Source: Sphingorhabdus sp. Alg231-15 (GTDB lineage: Bacteria; Pseudomonadota; Alphaproteobacteria; Sphingomonadales; Sphingomonadaceae). Taken from it: a stretch of 64,000 nt of DNA. Location of the stretch: positions 1,984,001 through 2,048,000 of the forward strand of contig NZ_LT703001.1 in assembly GCF_900149705.1 (NCBI RefSeq), in the 5' to 3' direction. Positions within the stretch are counted from its first letter, which is position 1. The number at the start of each line of letters is the position of its first letter. The notes beneath the pieces were generated by a model. The model ran no database searches, was not told where the DNA came from, and saw only the letters and a list, made by a program, of their open reading frames with translations. Shown piece by piece: positions 18,501-27,374 of the stretch. A program made the translations under genes and the position numbers.

Positions 18501-19130
18501 CTATTCCAACCCAAAGTCCGTAATGGTCACAACTTTACGGATCATATCCGGGTCATATTCCACCTGACCGTCGAGTATTAACATTGCCAGTCCATGGACC
18601 AGCGACCAGGCATGCAGCGTCGCCGTTGCGCGATGTTCCGGTGAGATATCTTCCGACATGGTCGCGGCAATACCGGCCCGCAATTGATAGAAGGCCTCTC
18701 CCATTTTGGTTGGATTGCCCGCAGCGAGATCTACTTTTCCGACCCGGTCATAGATCAGACGTACTAATGCCGGATGCTCGACGGCCCAGCGAACATAGGT
18801 GACCCCCATTTCCCCGAACCCTTCCCGACCGCCGCCTACGGATTGCGCTGCTTGGGCCTGATGCGCCCCAAGCTGGTTCAACGCCTCAAGCGCCAATGCA
18901 TCAAGTAATGCGTCCTTGTTCGGAAAATGCCGGTAAAGGGCCGTCGCCGAGACTCCCAATTCGCGGGCCAGCGCGCGAAGGCCGAGATCAGGGTGATTCT
19001 GCCTATCGAATTTTTCCATGCCCGCCGCAATCGCCGCTGCACGCAAGTCGCCATGGTGATAGGCGCCAGAATCCTTTGGCGTTTTCTTGGAAGCTTCTTT
19101 AATGTTGACACTGTTACCTTTAACGTTCAT
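18501..19130 (-). CDS. TetR/AcrR-family transcriptional regulator
   Basis: A 209-residue regulator. The N-terminal DNA-binding domain reads LGLRALARELGVSATALYRH followed by FPNKDALLDALA, the classic TetR recognition helix and loop. The C-terminal domain (about residues 85-205) has the EHPALVRLIYD character of WHG/TetR_C_13-like members. The ATG at 19130 is chosen because the frame upstream starts inside the divergent promoter. It is divergent from a small membrane protein and carotenoid-oxygenase gene pair, its likely targets. Confidence 0.9.
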   Translation of the reverse strand: MNVKGNSVNIKEASKKTPKDSGAYHHGDLRAAAIAAGMEKFDRQNHPDLGLRALARELGVSATALYRHFPNKDALLDALALEALNQLGAHQAQAAQSVGGGREGFGEMGVTYVRWAVEHPALVRLIYDRVGKVDLAAGNPTKMGEAFYQLRAGIAATMSEDISPEHRATATLHAWSLVHGLAMLILDGQVEYDPDMIRKVVTITDFGLE

Positions 19131-19135
19131 GTTAA
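19120..19135. promoter_or_regulatory. Candidate TetR operator overlapping the tetR start codon
   Basis: TTAAC (19120-19124) and GTTAA (19131-19135) form an inverted repeat around GTTCAT, which contains the reverse complement of the TetR start codon. Another GTTGACACTGTTACC lies just inside. The position suits autoregulation and control of the divergent gene at 19181. Confidence 0.35.
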
Positions 19136-19180
19136 CACCATAAACATTTGGAGTCGTTAAGCCAAGGGGAGTTTGCACCA

Positions 19181-19549
19181 ATGCTGATTTTTGCAATTGC
19201 CACGGCTATCATCGCTGTCACAGTCGCGGCAGCCCATTACATCCTTGGCGAGCGGGCGGTGCTAAAGCCGCTGTTTGCAGAACCAACAGACGGGCTATTG
19301 GCTGCGCCAACCATGCGCCATCTAACTTGGGCAATGTTCCAGCTCCACTCGCTGGTTTGGGCCAGCCTAGGCATCGTGGTTCTGCTGAACCGGCTTCAGG
19401 GCGGCGGCGATCTGATCGGATATCTCGCGATCCTGATCTTCACCATGTCCGGGATTGGAAATTTTGCCGCCCTTCGGCGTCCGCATCCTGGCGGCATATT
19501 ATTATTTCTCGCAGCGGGAATGACCGCTGCTGACATCTGGTTTAACTAA
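19181..19549 (+). CDS. Small four-helix membrane protein, unknown function
   Basis: A 122-residue protein with four predicted transmembrane helices (N-terminal IFAIATAIIAVTVAAAHYILG; then around TWAMFQLHSLVWASLGIVVL, YLAILIFTMSGIGNFAAL and GGILLFLAAGMTAADIWF). The start at 19181 has AAGGGGA ten bases upstream. I do not recognise a named family. It precedes the carotenoid oxygenase gene by 13 bases and both are divergent from TetR, so a shared role is likely but unproven. Confidence 0.72.
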   Translation: MLIFAIATAIIAVTVAAAHYILGERAVLKPLFAEPTDGLLAAPTMRHLTWAMFQLHSLVWASLGIVVLLNRLQGGGDLIGYLAILIFTMSGIGNFAALRRPHPGGILLFLAAGMTAADIWFN

Positions 19550-19562
19550 GAAGGATTTGATC

Positions 19563-21005
19563 ATGGCCAGCGTTATTGAAAATACCATCCGCTCTGCTGT
19601 TACCCCTGTGATGGGTGCAGTGGCGAATTTCAATCGCAAGCGGATGAAAGCACCGGAAGGCGGACATCCGTATCTAACTGGAATTCATAAGCCAATGAGC
19701 GAAGAATTGACCCTGGCCGAATTACCGGTCGACGGAGAAATTCCGGCCCAGCTTGACGGACGCTATTTGCGGATTGGCCCTAACCCGGTAACCGCGCCCG
19801 ATGAGGCCAGCTACCATTGGTTTGTTGGAGACGGTATGGCCCATGGTATCCGTATCACGAACGGAAAAGCCGAATGGTATCGCAATCGCTGGATCCGTTC
19901 CAACGCCGTGAGTGATGCGCTGGACGAAGATCGCAAACCCGGCACCCGCAAACCGCGCACCGATACAGCCAATACCAATATCGTGGAAATTGGCGGCAAG
20001 ACCTTTGCAATTGTCGAAGCCGGCGGCTTTCCGGTGGAGTTAACCGACGATCTTGAAACGGTTGCTCACAATCCGTTCGATGGCAGCTTGCAGAACGCTT
20101 TTTCCGCCCATCCGCATTTCGATCCCAAAACCGGTGAGATGCACGCTGTCTGCTATGATGCACCGGTCATGGACACGGTCTGGCATGTGGTTCTTGGGCC
20201 GGATGGCAAGGTGAAGCGGGAAGAACCTATCCCGGTTAAACAGGGTCCATCCATCCACGATTGCCAGATTACCGAGAACCATGTGCTGGTCTTTGATCTG
20301 CCCGCGACTTTTTCAATGAAGCGCATGCTGGCCGGCTATGCGTTCCCCTATGACTGGAATCCCGAGCACAAAGCCCGCGTCGGCCTGTGCCCGCGAAATG
20401 GCTCTGGTGCGGATACGATCTGGTGCGACGTCGAGCCCTGCTATGTCTATCATCCGGCCAATGCGTTTGAGACTGAGGATGGCAAAGTCGTCGTCGATGT
20501 TGTGGTCCATGAAAGTACCTATGCCCGCACCACCTTTGGTCCTGGCGGCGAATGGTCACGACTCGAACGCTGGACCGTTGATCCGGTGAGTAAAAAGGTA
20601 GACCGCAAAATCCTGAATGACCGCGCACAGGAATTCCCGCGCTATGACGAACGGCTCACCACCAGCGACTATCGCTATATTTACAGCATCGCCCTCGCCG
20701 GCGAACCGGATCAGCTCGACATGGCAGGTAACGAGCTATTCAAACATGATCTGAGAACCGGCGAAACCGCCGTCCGTCACTTTGGTGACAACCGTCATCC
20801 AGGCGAATTTATCTTTGTGCCGCGATCACCCGATGCGGGCGAAGATGACGGCTGGCTGATCGGCCTGGTCATCGACATGAACAATGAGACGACCGAGCTG
20901 CAAATCCTGAAAGCCAATGACATTACTGGTGAACCACAGGCAGTAATCCATGTCCCGCACCGTATTCCTCCCGGATTTCATGGCAACTGGATCACCGCGG
21001 CCTAG
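19563..21005 (+). CDS. Carotenoid oxygenase (RPE65/CCD family)
   Basis: A 480-residue protein, the normal length for carotenoid cleavage oxygenases. These non-heme iron enzymes cleave a double bond of carotenoids, apocarotenoids or stilbenes using O2. The four iron-binding His regions are visible: AHPHFDPKTGE, SIHDCQITENH, VVHESTYART and PPGFHGNWI near the C-terminus. LDGRYLRIGPNP at about residues 60-72 is a family signature. The ATG at 19563 has AAGAAGG eight bases before it. The substrate cannot be fixed from sequence; lignostilbene-like and apocarotenoid substrates are both possible. Confidence 0.93.
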   Translation: MASVIENTIRSAVTPVMGAVANFNRKRMKAPEGGHPYLTGIHKPMSEELTLAELPVDGEIPAQLDGRYLRIGPNPVTAPDEASYHWFVGDGMAHGIRITNGKAEWYRNRWIRSNAVSDALDEDRKPGTRKPRTDTANTNIVEIGGKTFAIVEAGGFPVELTDDLETVAHNPFDGSLQNAFSAHPHFDPKTGEMHAVCYDAPVMDTVWHVVLGPDGKVKREEPIPVKQGPSIHDCQITENHVLVFDLPATFSMKRMLAGYAFPYDWNPEHKARVGLCPRNGSGADTIWCDVEPCYVYHPANAFETEDGKVVVDVVVHESTYARTTFGPGGEWSRLERWTVDPVSKKVDRKILNDRAQEFPRYDERLTTSDYRYIYSIALAGEPDQLDMAGNELFKHDLRTGETAVRHFGDNRHPGEFIFVPRSPDAGEDDGWLIGLVIDMNNETTELQILKANDITGEPQAVIHVPHRIPPGFHGNWITAA

Positions 21006-21008
21006 GCT

Positions 21009-21443
21009 CTAGTCCTTCTCGATTCTGGCGGAACCAAAGCCTTCAGAGAATTGCGGCGCTTCATCGGTTACTTCCTCCCAGGGCGCTTTGGATCCGACAA
21101 AGATATGGGCGGCATAGCCGCGATGGCCTGGGTCGTTGTCGAGCAGGCCGGCCGGCACGAAGAATAGATTGCTTTTCTGCCCGTCCAATGGGAGCGGGCT
21201 GCCACATGTTTTACAAAAAACCGAATGCCAGCCATTCCCATCCGGGACAAAGAAAGTAGAAATCAGATCTTCCCCTCTTTCCCATGCGAAATTATCGCGG
21301 GTCGCGTGGAAGACCGCATTGCCATTCGTACCCGACACTTTTCGGCATTTCGAACAATGGCATTGTCCAATCGGGCCGGGTGGGCCGCTGATCGAAAATG
21401 ATACGCCGCCACAGAGGCAACTGCCGGTCAATTTATCGGTCAT
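21009..21443 (-). CDS. GFA family (CENP-V/GFA zinc-binding) protein
   Basis: A 144-residue protein with the GFA cysteine pattern: Cys 9 and 11 (GSCLCGGVSF), Cys 28, 30 and 33 (GQCHCSKCRKVSG) and a later FCKTCGSPL. The fold binds zinc and is shared with glutathione-dependent formaldehyde-activating enzyme, but most members have no defined activity. It converges with the carotenoid oxygenase gene with three bases between the stops. Confidence 0.9.
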   Translation of the reverse strand: MTDKLTGSCLCGGVSFSISGPPGPIGQCHCSKCRKVSGTNGNAVFHATRDNFAWERGEDLISTFFVPDGNGWHSVFCKTCGSPLPLDGQKSNLFFVPAGLLDNDPGHRGYAAHIFVGSKAPWEEVTDEAPQFSEGFGSARIEKD

Positions 21444-21605
21444 GATTTGATGTCAGTCCTGTCCTAAAATCGGAGTTGAAGTCATATCACAACGGATTGG
21501 CAATAAGAACCGAGAGATCTGTTGACCAACTCAGTACAATACTTGACTTGCCGCATCGCAGGCTTGAGACGTTTCTGTGATGGAGCAGAATGTCGGGAAT
21601 TTGCT

Positions 21606-22127
21606 ATGATCACCTTCAACAAGAAAAACCACCTACGCCTTTGGCTGCTCTTGGGCCTCAGCTTGGTATTTGGCACCGCCGCTCAAGCAGCCGCAGACTA
21701 TCAACCCGGCCATACAGCCTTGGAAGTCTGGAACGCAGAAGGGCAGGCCAATGCACCGCAATGGGTGCAGGTCTGGCTGATGATCATGCTCGCCAGTTTT
21801 GCGCTCGGCTTGCTATTTGTCTGGAAGCGCGTGGAAGCGCGCTGGGTCGTTGGCGGTTTCATAACAGCCATCCTCATCAGCCGATTTGGCATTCCGGCCA
21901 TGGGAATTGTCAAACTATCGGGGCTGGTTGCGCTGGTACATCTGATCTTCTGGTCACCGGCACTTTTCCTGCTGCTTAAGAACCGACCGTTTTTGACAGA
22001 GCGGTCTTTCTATGCGCTTTGGACAGGCCTGATCACCGCAGTCATCCTATTCTCGTTCATCTTCGATATCCGCGATGCCGTGATTTATCTCGATCATATT
22101 CTCGGGATCGGAATCCTCTCTGCCTAA
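21606..22127 (+). CDS. Hypothetical membrane protein
   Basis: A 173-residue protein with a signal-like N-terminus (LRLWLLLGLSLVFGTAAQAAA), then about four hydrophobic segments. The extracytoplasmic loop after the signal is DYQPGHTALEVWNAEGQANA. No family is recognised. The frame stays open to 21522, but the ATG at 21606 begins just before the signal sequence and is the more sensible start. It stands alone between the GFA and SDR genes. Confidence 0.62.
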   Translation: MITFNKKNHLRLWLLLGLSLVFGTAAQAAADYQPGHTALEVWNAEGQANAPQWVQVWLMIMLASFALGLLFVWKRVEARWVVGGFITAILISRFGIPAMGIVKLSGLVALVHLIFWSPALFLLLKNRPFLTERSFYALWTGLITAVILFSFIFDIRDAVIYLDHILGIGILSA

Positions 22128-22196
22128 CAAAAACAGCGATTGCTCGGCGCCTGACAGTCGTTGACACTCCTTGTCCGGCAACAAAAGGAGACGGGC

Positions 22197-22913
22197 ATGA
22201 GAACGGTGATAGTAACAGGTGCGTCCAGCGGCATTGGCGAAGCCACTGCCCGCAAATTGGTGCAGTCCGGCTATAATGTCATGCTCGCTGCCCGGCGGAC
22301 CGACCGCTTGCAATCCATTGTCGAAGAGCTGGGAGAACAAGCCGCGTTTCATGCAACGGATGTCAGTAGCCGGGAAGATCAGGACGCACTGGCTGCGGCA
22401 ACGATTGAAAGGTTCGGTCAGGTGGATGCGCTGGTCAGCAACGCTGGAATCATGCCGGTATCGCTGATTGAAAAAGGCGATGTCGAAGACTGGGATCGGA
22501 TGATCGATGTCAATCTGCGCGGTGTTCTTTATGGCATAAATGCAGTGCTGCCGCAGATGGTTGAACGTAAGGACGGACATATCATCATCATTTCTTCGAT
22601 CGCGGCGCTGGAGACCTTTCCCTCCAGTGCTGTCTATTCCGCGACCAAGTCCGGCGTGCGATCGATGAGCGATACGCTTCGCAAGGAAATGACCGCACAC
22701 GGTGTCCGCGTTACGACCATATTTCCCGGCGGTGTGAAGACCGAGCTGGGCACCAGCATCAAGGATCAATCGGTCCTCGAAATGATGGGCGGCGTGTTTG
22801 ATTTCGAGTTTCTCGAGCCGGAAAATCTTGCCGATAGCGTGGCCTATGTACTGAGTCAGCCGCCGTCAGTTTGCGTCGGAGAATTGATGATCCGTCCAAC
22901 CGGACAAGCCTGA
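22197..22913 (+). CDS. SDR-family oxidoreductase
   Basis: A 238-residue short-chain dehydrogenase. The cofactor motif TGASSGIG is at residues 7-14, NAG at 82-84, and the catalytic Ser134, Tyr147 and Lys151 lie in IISSIA and YSATK. AARRTDRL after the second strand favours NADP. This is the YdfG-like classical group, which reduces small hydroxy/keto compounds; the substrate is unknown. The ATG at 22197 is six bases after AAAAGGAG; the longer open frame lacks such a site. Confidence 0.93.
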   Translation: MRTVIVTGASSGIGEATARKLVQSGYNVMLAARRTDRLQSIVEELGEQAAFHATDVSSREDQDALAAATIERFGQVDALVSNAGIMPVSLIEKGDVEDWDRMIDVNLRGVLYGINAVLPQMVERKDGHIIIISSIAALETFPSSAVYSATKSGVRSMSDTLRKEMTAHGVRVTTIFPGGVKTELGTSIKDQSVLEMMGGVFDFEFLEPENLADSVAYVLSQPPSVCVGELMIRPTGQA

Positions 22914-22923
22914 ACATGAGCGG

Positions 22924-23784
22924 CTAGATTCCCTCCAGCCGGCAACCACGCTGTTCCAATATGTCCCGCATTTCACGATAAGCGCGTGGTGTGTCAGTCA
23001 GCGGGATATAGGGATGGAGGTGATGCACAATATGATATTGCATGCCCATCGATCCGATATTGCCCCAAGTGCTTTTGAAAGCACGTGTATCGCGATAGCG
23101 GCCAGTCTTGTTCGCCGGATGATGGGGCGCCCAGCTCAAGAAAAACTGGATATAGGTCAGCCCGATCTGTCGGGGCAGCCACCACAGCAAAGCCGCCTCC
23201 AGCGCATAGCCCGACCAAGCGAGCACGATCAATATCCCGAAATGGATGATTTGAAAAAGCGCACCATCAAGCAACGCATCCGGCCGACCAATATCCCGCA
23301 GAACATCGCCATATTTATTGAATCCGCCCTCGGCACCTGGTTGGCGGTTCTGAATGGACTTCCAGATGGCATGCCTCGGTCCCAGAGCTTTACTACTGAT
23401 ATCAGGGTCAAGTTCCGGGTCATTAGCATGCAGATGATGTTGAATATGGGTTAGCTTGGCCACACGATAGGGCAGGACCAGCGGAATGGTCGACACATGG
23501 CCGACCAGTTCGTTTAACCATCGCCACTTCGTCCCCTTGCGCCCGATAATGTCATGCTGCGCCTCATGAGACGGCAGATAACAGAGCATCACGTTGAACG
23601 TCGCAATAATGAACCCCAGCCACAGCGGCATGACACCCAAGAAGACCAACGGCCAAAGCGACAGCCAGACCACCAAATTGCCCAATCCCCATGCTACTGC
23701 TTCCCAAGGCAAGCGATCAGCATATTTGCGGGCAATGGCTAGCTCCTGTTTGCGCAGATCTTGTTCGGCAAGGACAGCGCTCAT
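22924..23784 (-). CDS. Histidine-box desaturase/hydroxylase (fatty-acid desaturase family)
   Basis: A 286-residue membrane di-iron enzyme. Three histidine boxes are visible: HEAQH at 73-77, HIQHH at 113-117 and HIVHH at 251-255, with hydrophobic helices between them. The stretch HLHANDPELDPD after box 2 resembles CrtR-type beta-carotene hydroxylases, and a carotenoid oxygenase gene is 2 kb away, so a carotenoid or related lipid is a plausible substrate; a plain fatty-acid desaturase is the alternative. Its ATG overlaps the stop of a tiny upstream membrane-protein gene (ATGA), indicating coupling. Confidence 0.85.
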   Translation of the reverse strand: MSAVLAEQDLRKQELAIARKYADRLPWEAVAWGLGNLVVWLSLWPLVFLGVMPLWLGFIIATFNVMLCYLPSHEAQHDIIGRKGTKWRWLNELVGHVSTIPLVLPYRVAKLTHIQHHLHANDPELDPDISSKALGPRHAIWKSIQNRQPGAEGGFNKYGDVLRDIGRPDALLDGALFQIIHFGILIVLAWSGYALEAALLWWLPRQIGLTYIQFFLSWAPHHPANKTGRYRDTRAFKSTWGNIGSMGMQYHIVHHLHPYIPLTDTPRAYREMRDILEQRGCRLEGI

Positions 23785-23975
23785 ATCCAGCGACCTTTGA
23801 ATTGCGCGAAAGCACCCCATGCGCCGCCGATGATCAAACCCAAGGTCAATGGTGAAAGGCCCAGCGGGGCCTGCCAACCAGATATTAGCATGATTTGGGC
23901 TAGCAATGGGCCCAGAAACCCGACGCCAAAAATCAGCGGCATGAAATGAAGGATGTTTTTCAGAACAAATTGCAC
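23781..23975 (-). CDS. Small two-helix membrane protein coupled to the desaturase
   Basis: A predicted protein of 64 residues with two hydrophobic helices (FMPLIFGVGFLGPLLAQIML and LTLGLIIGGAWGAFAQF) joined by a short loop. The GTG at 23975 has an AAAAGG Shine-Dalgarno eight bases upstream; another GTG at 23996 has none. Its stop overlaps the desaturase ATG. I do not recognise it; a small partner or stabilising subunit of the membrane hydroxylase is inference from coupling. Confidence 0.6.
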   Translation of the reverse strand: MQFVLKNILHFMPLIFGVGFLGPLLAQIMLISGWQAPLGLSPLTLGLIIGGAWGAFAQFKGRWI

Positions 23976-24069
23976 GATGCCGTCCTTTTCAGGCACGAAT
24001 GTTATCGCAGCATCGCCGAATAATCAACTATTTACAGTGTTGTCAGTAGCCCTAGTTGCTTTTCTACGA

Positions 24070-26478
24070 TCAGCCTGTCTTTCTTCGCCGGATTTTCCTG
24101 GGTACTTCAACCGGTTCGGGTTCAGCATTTTGTTGGCCAATTTCAGCCATTTCTGAATCGGCTAAGGACTGATCATCAACCCGGCCTTCCACATTTGCAG
24201 CGGGCATCGCTTTGCTAAACAAATAGCCCTGCACCTGCACACATCCTTCTTCTTTGAGTTGATTTAACTGATCGCTTCGCTCAACCCCTTCGGCGGTCGT
24301 GACCATGCCGAGGCTGGAAGCCAGACCGGTAACCGCACGAATAATTGCCCGGCAATCTTCGCGGCTATCCACTTCCTCGACAAAGCAACGGTCAATCTTG
24401 ATCTTGTCAAACGGAAAGCTTCGCAGATAGTTGAGCGAACTATAGCCGGTACCGAAATCATCCAGCGCAATCCGCACACCCAAGGAGCGGATTTTATGCA
24501 GCAATTCTACATTGGACTGATTGTCGTTCATCAACACGGACTCGGTGATCTCGAGCTCCAGCCGATGCGGTGCCACACCGGTTGCTGCCAACGCGTTGAC
24601 AATCGTTGGTATAAGATTGGGACTACGCATCTGCGCCGGGGACAGATTAACCGCGACGCTAAGATGATCTGGCCATTTGGCTACCTCGTACAAAGCCGAT
24701 CGGACAACCCATTCGCCGAGCTGAACAATCAGCCCGGTATCCTCTGCCACCGGAATGAAAACATCCGGCATGATCATGCCTTTCTCGCTATGATGCCAGC
24801 GAAGCAAAGCTTCATAACCGATTGTCTCGTTAGTATCGATATTGACCAGTGGTTGGTAATAGAGCTCGAGTTCATTGCGCTTCAGCGCAGCGCGCAGATC
24901 TATTTCAATATTGCGCCGGTCCTGTACCGCCTCATGCATCGATCTTTCAAACACCGAAGCGCAACCACGGCCATTTTCCTTTGCGTGATAGAGCGCGATA
25001 TCTGCATGTTTGATCAACTCTTCCCCGCCATTGCCGCAATCGGGTGCTAGCGCAATCCCAATGCTGACGCCCGTTGCAACCGGCTGTCCTTCAACCATCA
25101 CCGGTTCGGAGATTTTATCGATGATATTTGCTGCGACCTGCATGACATCTTTATGCGTGCCCACATTGCGCAACGAGATCGCAAATTCATCACCGCCCAG
25201 ACGTGCGACAACATCTTCGATGCCAATATTATTCTCTAACCGATTGGCGACGGCCTTAAGAACAAGATCCCCCGCACCATGGCCCAATGTGTCGTTGATT
25301 GTTTTGAAATGATCAAGATCGAGATACAGAACCGCCAGCTTCTGGTCATTCTTCATCCGCGCGATCGAACGTTGCAACGACTGATTGAACAGAGTGCGAT
25401 TCGGCAGATCCGTCAGGCTGTCAAAATGCGCCAGATGAGCGACCCGCGCTTCGGCTCTTTTGGCGCTAGTAATATCAGCCGCAACACCCCGAATATGCTG
25501 GCTTTCTCCGTCCGCCGTCTTGATGCGCCGACCAGACAGCCTCCACCAGCATTCTTCCCCATCAAGTTTGATGGGGACATGGATATCCCGAAAAGCATTT
25601 CCAGAAGCCAGAGACTGGGCAAGCTGGTTTCGCTCCATGGAATCTTCAAATAGATCAACCAGCGGCAAGTTCCGCAAATCGCTTATTTCCATATCCACAG
25701 CAGTGGCAAAGCGAGCCGAAGGATTGACGATCAAATGTTCACCATCCACTTCCCACAACCAATCTGAACTTTGTTCGGCATAATCGTGGAGCAACAGCCG
25801 AACCGTTTCCGCTGCATCCTTTTGTTTGGCTGCATGCAAATGACGCTGGACAAAGTTGAAGAAGAACATGCGGTAGATATAGTCGATGCAGAGCGCGAAA
25901 AAGATCAGCAATATCGCTGTGCTTATTCCGCCAGACCCCTTTGCTGCGACGAATGCACCGGCATAACATATTGTGGTGATTGACAGATTATAGGTCTGCG
26001 CGCGCGGGACACTGCCAAAAACAAACCCGCCAACCACCAGACCGCCCATCGCAAGTATTGCAATATCAAGGCTGTACGGGATCTGGCCGAAGGCCACCGG
26101 AATGGCCAGAACGCAGGAAAAACCAATGCTGCTGATAATACTTTCGGTGCGGATGTTCCTGATGGTTTCTTTATAATCGGCTGTATCAGGGTCCAATGCC
26201 GCCTGACGCATAAAATTACGAATACTCATGAAGGCAGCAATGGCGACATAGAAACAGGCCGTCGCGATAAACTCCACCTCAGCATGGGTAAAGAGCAGGA
26301 CCATCGCATAGATGGTCAGAGGCAACGCTATTAACGCTCCGATTCGCGATATCTGTCCAAAGGACTTGATCTGTTCACGCGCAACCAGCTCGGTGGTTTC
26401 ATGATCTGAACTGATCTTGAAATTCCAAACCTTTCTCTGCATCTCCAGCAATCGCTGCAGTGTGATTGTCTCTCCCAT
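24070..26478 (-). CDS. Membrane GGDEF-EAL protein with PAS domain
   Basis: An 802-residue protein: about six membrane segments in residues 35-220, a PAS domain (about 235-350, with the PAC tail CWWRLSGRRIKTADGES), a GGDEF domain (RLGGDEFA) and an EAL domain. The EAL catalytic set is complete: YEALLRWH, ITESVLM, DDFGTGYSS and KIDRCFVEE. The inhibitory I-site RxxD before GGDEF is replaced by GIED. It is probably a phosphodiesterase for cyclic di-GMP, with possible cyclase activity, responding to a membrane or PAS-bound signal. It is a single-gene unit. Confidence 0.95.
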   Translation of the reverse strand: MGETITLQRLLEMQRKVWNFKISSDHETTELVAREQIKSFGQISRIGALIALPLTIYAMVLLFTHAEVEFIATACFYVAIAAFMSIRNFMRQAALDPDTADYKETIRNIRTESIISSIGFSCVLAIPVAFGQIPYSLDIAILAMGGLVVGGFVFGSVPRAQTYNLSITTICYAGAFVAAKGSGGISTAILLIFFALCIDYIYRMFFFNFVQRHLHAAKQKDAAETVRLLLHDYAEQSSDWLWEVDGEHLIVNPSARFATAVDMEISDLRNLPLVDLFEDSMERNQLAQSLASGNAFRDIHVPIKLDGEECWWRLSGRRIKTADGESQHIRGVAADITSAKRAEARVAHLAHFDSLTDLPNRTLFNQSLQRSIARMKNDQKLAVLYLDLDHFKTINDTLGHGAGDLVLKAVANRLENNIGIEDVVARLGGDEFAISLRNVGTHKDVMQVAANIIDKISEPVMVEGQPVATGVSIGIALAPDCGNGGEELIKHADIALYHAKENGRGCASVFERSMHEAVQDRRNIEIDLRAALKRNELELYYQPLVNIDTNETIGYEALLRWHHSEKGMIMPDVFIPVAEDTGLIVQLGEWVVRSALYEVAKWPDHLSVAVNLSPAQMRSPNLIPTIVNALAATGVAPHRLELEITESVLMNDNQSNVELLHKIRSLGVRIALDDFGTGYSSLNYLRSFPFDKIKIDRCFVEEVDSREDCRAIIRAVTGLASSLGMVTTAEGVERSDQLNQLKEEGCVQVQGYLFSKAMPAANVEGRVDDQSLADSEMAEIGQQNAEPEPVEVPRKIRRRKTG

Positions 26479-26825
26479 ATGCGCCCCGTTTTACTCAATG
26501 TTACAAAACGTGGTGACAGTAAGTCGAGAGGGTTTGCATAACGTTAATGGTAGTGAAAATCATTGTACATTAATTGGTTATAGCTGGTCGTCTACGTTCA
26601 TTTGTTATTTTGAATGCCCGTAACGAAGGCAGTTTCCCGAAAGACGCTTCTGTTTTTCCCTCTGCGCTGCCTCGCCTCTGATCGACAAGCCGTTAAGATA
26701 TCCGGATCCATCTGACCCAATAGGAGACTGGAACGCAACCATGCTTTCCTATGTGCCAGACGAATTCTATAGCCTGGGTCAGCGGTCTGAAAATCGGGCG
26801 GCAATCGGCATCGGGGGCCGTATCT
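26479..26825. other. Intergenic region without a supported gene
   Basis: These 347 bases separate the divergent GGDEF-EAL and PagL-like genes. Open frames on both strands here have no family resemblance and poor starts. The part next to the GGDEF-EAL gene is AT-rich and probably holds its promoter. I see no clear hairpin terminator. Confidence 0.5.
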
Positions 26826-27365
26826 ATGAAGCATTTGTATATATTGGTTTTAACCGCTTTTGTCGGGCTCGCAGCGACGCAGACTGCCGCCGCACAGGAG
26901 ATATTTGTTGGCGTTGCTGCGCATGAAGTCGACACCCCTCTGTCGATGCAGATCGATGAAGAAGGCGTTGATTTCCAGATTGGTTATCGCGGCAAACGAA
27001 TCGACGCGCTGGCCGCCATAGGTGCACCATCGCCGTACATTTTTGCTTCTATCAACAGCGCTGGCGACACCAGTCTGGTCGCTGCTGGTCTCAGCTGGAA
27101 AATTGGTGATACATTCTATCTTAGACCGGGAATCGGTCTCGCTATTCATGACGGACCATCTTTGCGCTTTGCACCTGATGGCTCGCAAACCCAGTTGGGT
27201 TCACGCATCCTGTTCGAACCGGAACTGGCGATTGGCGTGCGATTATCGGAACGTATCGATCTCGAAGCGAGCTGGGTACATGTCAGCCACGCGCAGCTGT
27301 TCAACGACGGACAAAATCCCGGCCTGGATATTATCGGGGTACGGCTGGTGATAAAACTGCCTTGA
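26826..27365 (+). CDS. PagL-like acyloxyacyl hydrolase, outer membrane
   Basis: A 179-residue protein with a signal peptide (about residues 1-24) and amphipathic beta-strand character, consistent with a small outer-membrane barrel. The C-terminal block VHVSHAQLFNDGQNPGLD resembles the PagL active site (His-x-Ser then Asn-x-Gly-x-Glu). His152 and Ser154 match catalytic residues, but the position of the PagL Glu is Asp168 and the Asn after Ser is His155. PagL removes the 3-O acyl chain of lipid A. The start at 26826 begins the signal peptide. Alternative: a non-catalytic barrel of the same fold. Confidence 0.72.
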   Translation: MKHLYILVLTAFVGLAATQTAAAQEIFVGVAAHEVDTPLSMQIDEEGVDFQIGYRGKRIDALAAIGAPSPYIFASINSAGDTSLVAAGLSWKIGDTFYLRPGIGLAIHDGPSLRFAPDGSQTQLGSRILFEPELAIGVRLSERIDLEASWVHVSHAQLFNDGQNPGLDIIGVRLVIKLP

Positions 27366-27374
27366 CATCTCAAA

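Noticed and set aside
26598-26834. Minus-strand open frame of 78 codons in the GGDEF-EAL to PagL gap
   Set aside because: Translation has no family features and overlaps the PagL-like start; the region is better read as promoter DNA.
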